From: Deinococcus aestuarii
GTDB taxonomy: Bacteria; Deinococcota; Deinococci; Deinococcales; Deinococcaceae
NCBI RefSeq assembly: GCF_018863415.1
Contig: NZ_JAHKSN010000030.1
Location: 1-54,696 of the forward strand
Direction: 5' to 3'
Length of the DNA stretch: 54,696 bases
The translations under genes were made by a program, and so were the position numbers. Of this stretch, positions 53,923-54,696 are shown in pieces (within the stretch, counting starts at the first letter, position 1; every line of letters starts with the position of its first letter). The notes under the pieces are model-generated. The model searched no databases and had not been told where the DNA came from. It saw nothing but the letters and a program-made list of their open reading frames with translations.

Positions 53923-53957
53923 GGGTTATATATAACCATTTGGCTATGGATAGTCAA
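53923..53957 (-). promoter_or_regulatory. ArsR promoter and operator, leaderless
   Basis: Minus strand: -35 TTGACT (53957-53952), 17-base spacer, -10 TATATA (53934-53929), then six bases and ATG at 53922. The perfect palindrome GGTTATATATAACC (53924-53937) covers the -10, so a bound dimer would block RNA polymerase. Confidence 0.8.
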
Positions 53958-54207
53958 GAGTTGGTGTGGGGGCGAGGCCGGAGTGGGAGGCGCGGGGATC
54001 CAACCAGTCGCCTCCCCGTTAAGCTGGGTGGGGCCGTTCAACTCGAGCGTCGGGAGGGGGCCGCGGCCGCCGTCGCTGAGCTGCCGCGGCCCGTTCGGAT
54101 CAGCGTGGGCCCGGCGGTTGGACACGTCCAGCCGGAGGGCCGAAGGACTGCCCGGACAAACGGGCAAAGGTCCAGAGAAGAGAAGAGCGCCGCCCCCGTT
54201 CCGGGAT

Positions 54208-54492
54208 TCAGAGCGGGATCAGCAGGTTCAAGAGCCTCCGGAACAGGTCTGGGGTGTCGTCCGCCGTCCGGGTGGCGGCGCGGGCGGCCAGCACTCGAAA
54301 CTCGTCCTCGGACGGCAGGGCGGTCGCCTCCACGGTCAAGGTGTGAGCGCACCCCAGAACCTCGGTGCCCCACTCCACCCGCACGTCGTCGGGGCCGTAG
54401 CGGCGCCCGGGCTCCAGCAGGAAGCGGGCTCGCCAGACCCCTTCCGGCGCCAGCACGATGAAGAGGAACGGAGAGAGCGTCACTGCCCCCAT
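54208..54492 (-). CDS. Hypothetical protein
   Basis: 94 residues from ATG 54492. An earlier frame start at 54558 adds only Arg-rich, unlikely sequence. Contains strand-like segments (VTLSPFLFIVLAPEGVWRAR, VRVEWGTEVLGCAHTLTVEA) and an acidic-helical end (SEDEFRVLAARAATRTADD, LFRRLLNLLIPL). No signal peptide or known motif. It ends 286 bases from the divergent ArsR promoter. The IS5-like element begins about 85 bases upstream of its start, which may have removed its promoter. Confidence 0.6.
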   Translation of the reverse strand: MGAVTLSPFLFIVLAPEGVWRARFLLEPGRRYGPDDVRVEWGTEVLGCAHTLTVEATALPSEDEFRVLAARAATRTADDTPDLFRRLLNLLIPL

Positions 54493-54577
54493 TGTGCGCT
54501 CCCAGGGGTGAACCGTGCGAGCACGGCGGGGAAGTCGGTTGCGGCGTCCCGTGTACACCTGGCGAGCGGCCAGCTTA

Positions 54578-54696
54578 GAGGCTGTGTAAAAGGCGTTCCA
54601 AGTTGAGGGGAGAGGGTCTGTGGTGAGCAGAATGGGGGATGGTGCGACAAGGGTACCCGAGTGATGTCGATGACGAGACGTATCATTTCCTGCTGC
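54578..54696 (+). mobile_element. Left end of a second IS5-like insertion sequence
   Basis: GAGGCTGTGTAAAAGG at 54578 is a typical IS5-family terminus and resembles the ends of the element at 15308-16275 (GAG-C/G-CTGTGT-nn-AAAG). A transposase gene starts 61 bases inside. The element runs off the window. Local GC falls here. Confidence 0.75.
54639..54696 (+). CDS. IS5-like transposase, N-terminal fragment
   Basis: Starts ATG 54639 and reads MVRQGYPSDVDDETYHFLL to the window edge. The YPSDV-(D/S)-DE pattern at the N terminus is common to IS5-family transposases. An alternative ATG at 54632 is in another frame. Only 19 residues are visible, so the group cannot be fixed. Confidence 0.75.
   Translation, partial: MVRQGYPSDVDDETYHFLL

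Overview
The window is about 54.7 kb of very GC-rich bacterial DNA. The base composition, strong third-position GC, very large multi-GAF histidine kinases, Si-specific transhydrogenase, IS5-family elements and several near-leaderless starts all suggest Deinococcus or a close relative. This is inferred from the sequence without a search. No rRNA, tRNA or CRISPR array was seen.

Layout. 1-4.6 kb: the end of an epimerase gene, an AraC regulator, and a plus-strand redox operon (aldo/keto reductase, FMN-binding-like fragment, NAD(P)-binding protein, second aldo/keto reductase). 4.8-6.4 kb: a CPA1 Na+/H+ antiporter. 6.5-13 kb: a 1747-residue multi-GAF/PAS kinase with a degenerate CheB methylesterase-like domain at its N terminus, convergent with a PAS kinase whose phosphoacceptor position is Arg. 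13.8-16.3 kb: sthA, then an IS5-family element whose transposase is spread over three frames. 16.7-28.4 kb: a MalT/SARP-type ATPase regulator, a carbohydrate-binding lipoprotein, a truncated GAF protein, a second giant kinase with intact catalytic boxes, and a damaged hypothetical gene.

28.4-37.3 kb is the metabolic centre. A six-gene operon encodes a sugar ABC importer (ATPase, permease, binding protein), a Gfo/Idh/MocA dehydrogenase resembling levoglucosan dehydrogenase, a TIM-barrel sugar isomerase/epimerase and a small monooxygenase. Upstream lies a second operon of two paralogous Gfo/Idh/MocA enzymes. Both operons carry the same sequence element upstream, and a LuxR-type ATPase regulator is divergent from the second. 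I propose uptake of an unusual (anhydro- or glycosidic) sugar followed by a 3-keto oxidation/elimination route.

37.6-44 kb: this regulator, a hypothetical protein, and two VapBC toxin-antitoxin loci placed head to head. The second locus is chained by stop/start overlaps to a tyrosine recombinase, which is followed by a decayed second recombinase copy. 44-54.7 kb: small membrane proteins, SDR, TetR, AraC and ArsR modules, and many broken genes: a DUF2442/coiled-coil pair, an SDR-MarR chimera, a metallo-beta-lactamase/excalibur gene, and an AhpD-like gene. The last is interrupted by a 36-bp segment lying inverted between perfect 14-bp inverted repeats; turning it back restores the protein. The right edge enters a second IS5-like element.

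Many of the disruptions are single-base shifts in or near short G/C runs, so some may be sequence errors rather than biology. The inversion, the SDR-MarR fusion, the nonsense codon and the Lys-to-Met change cannot be explained that way.
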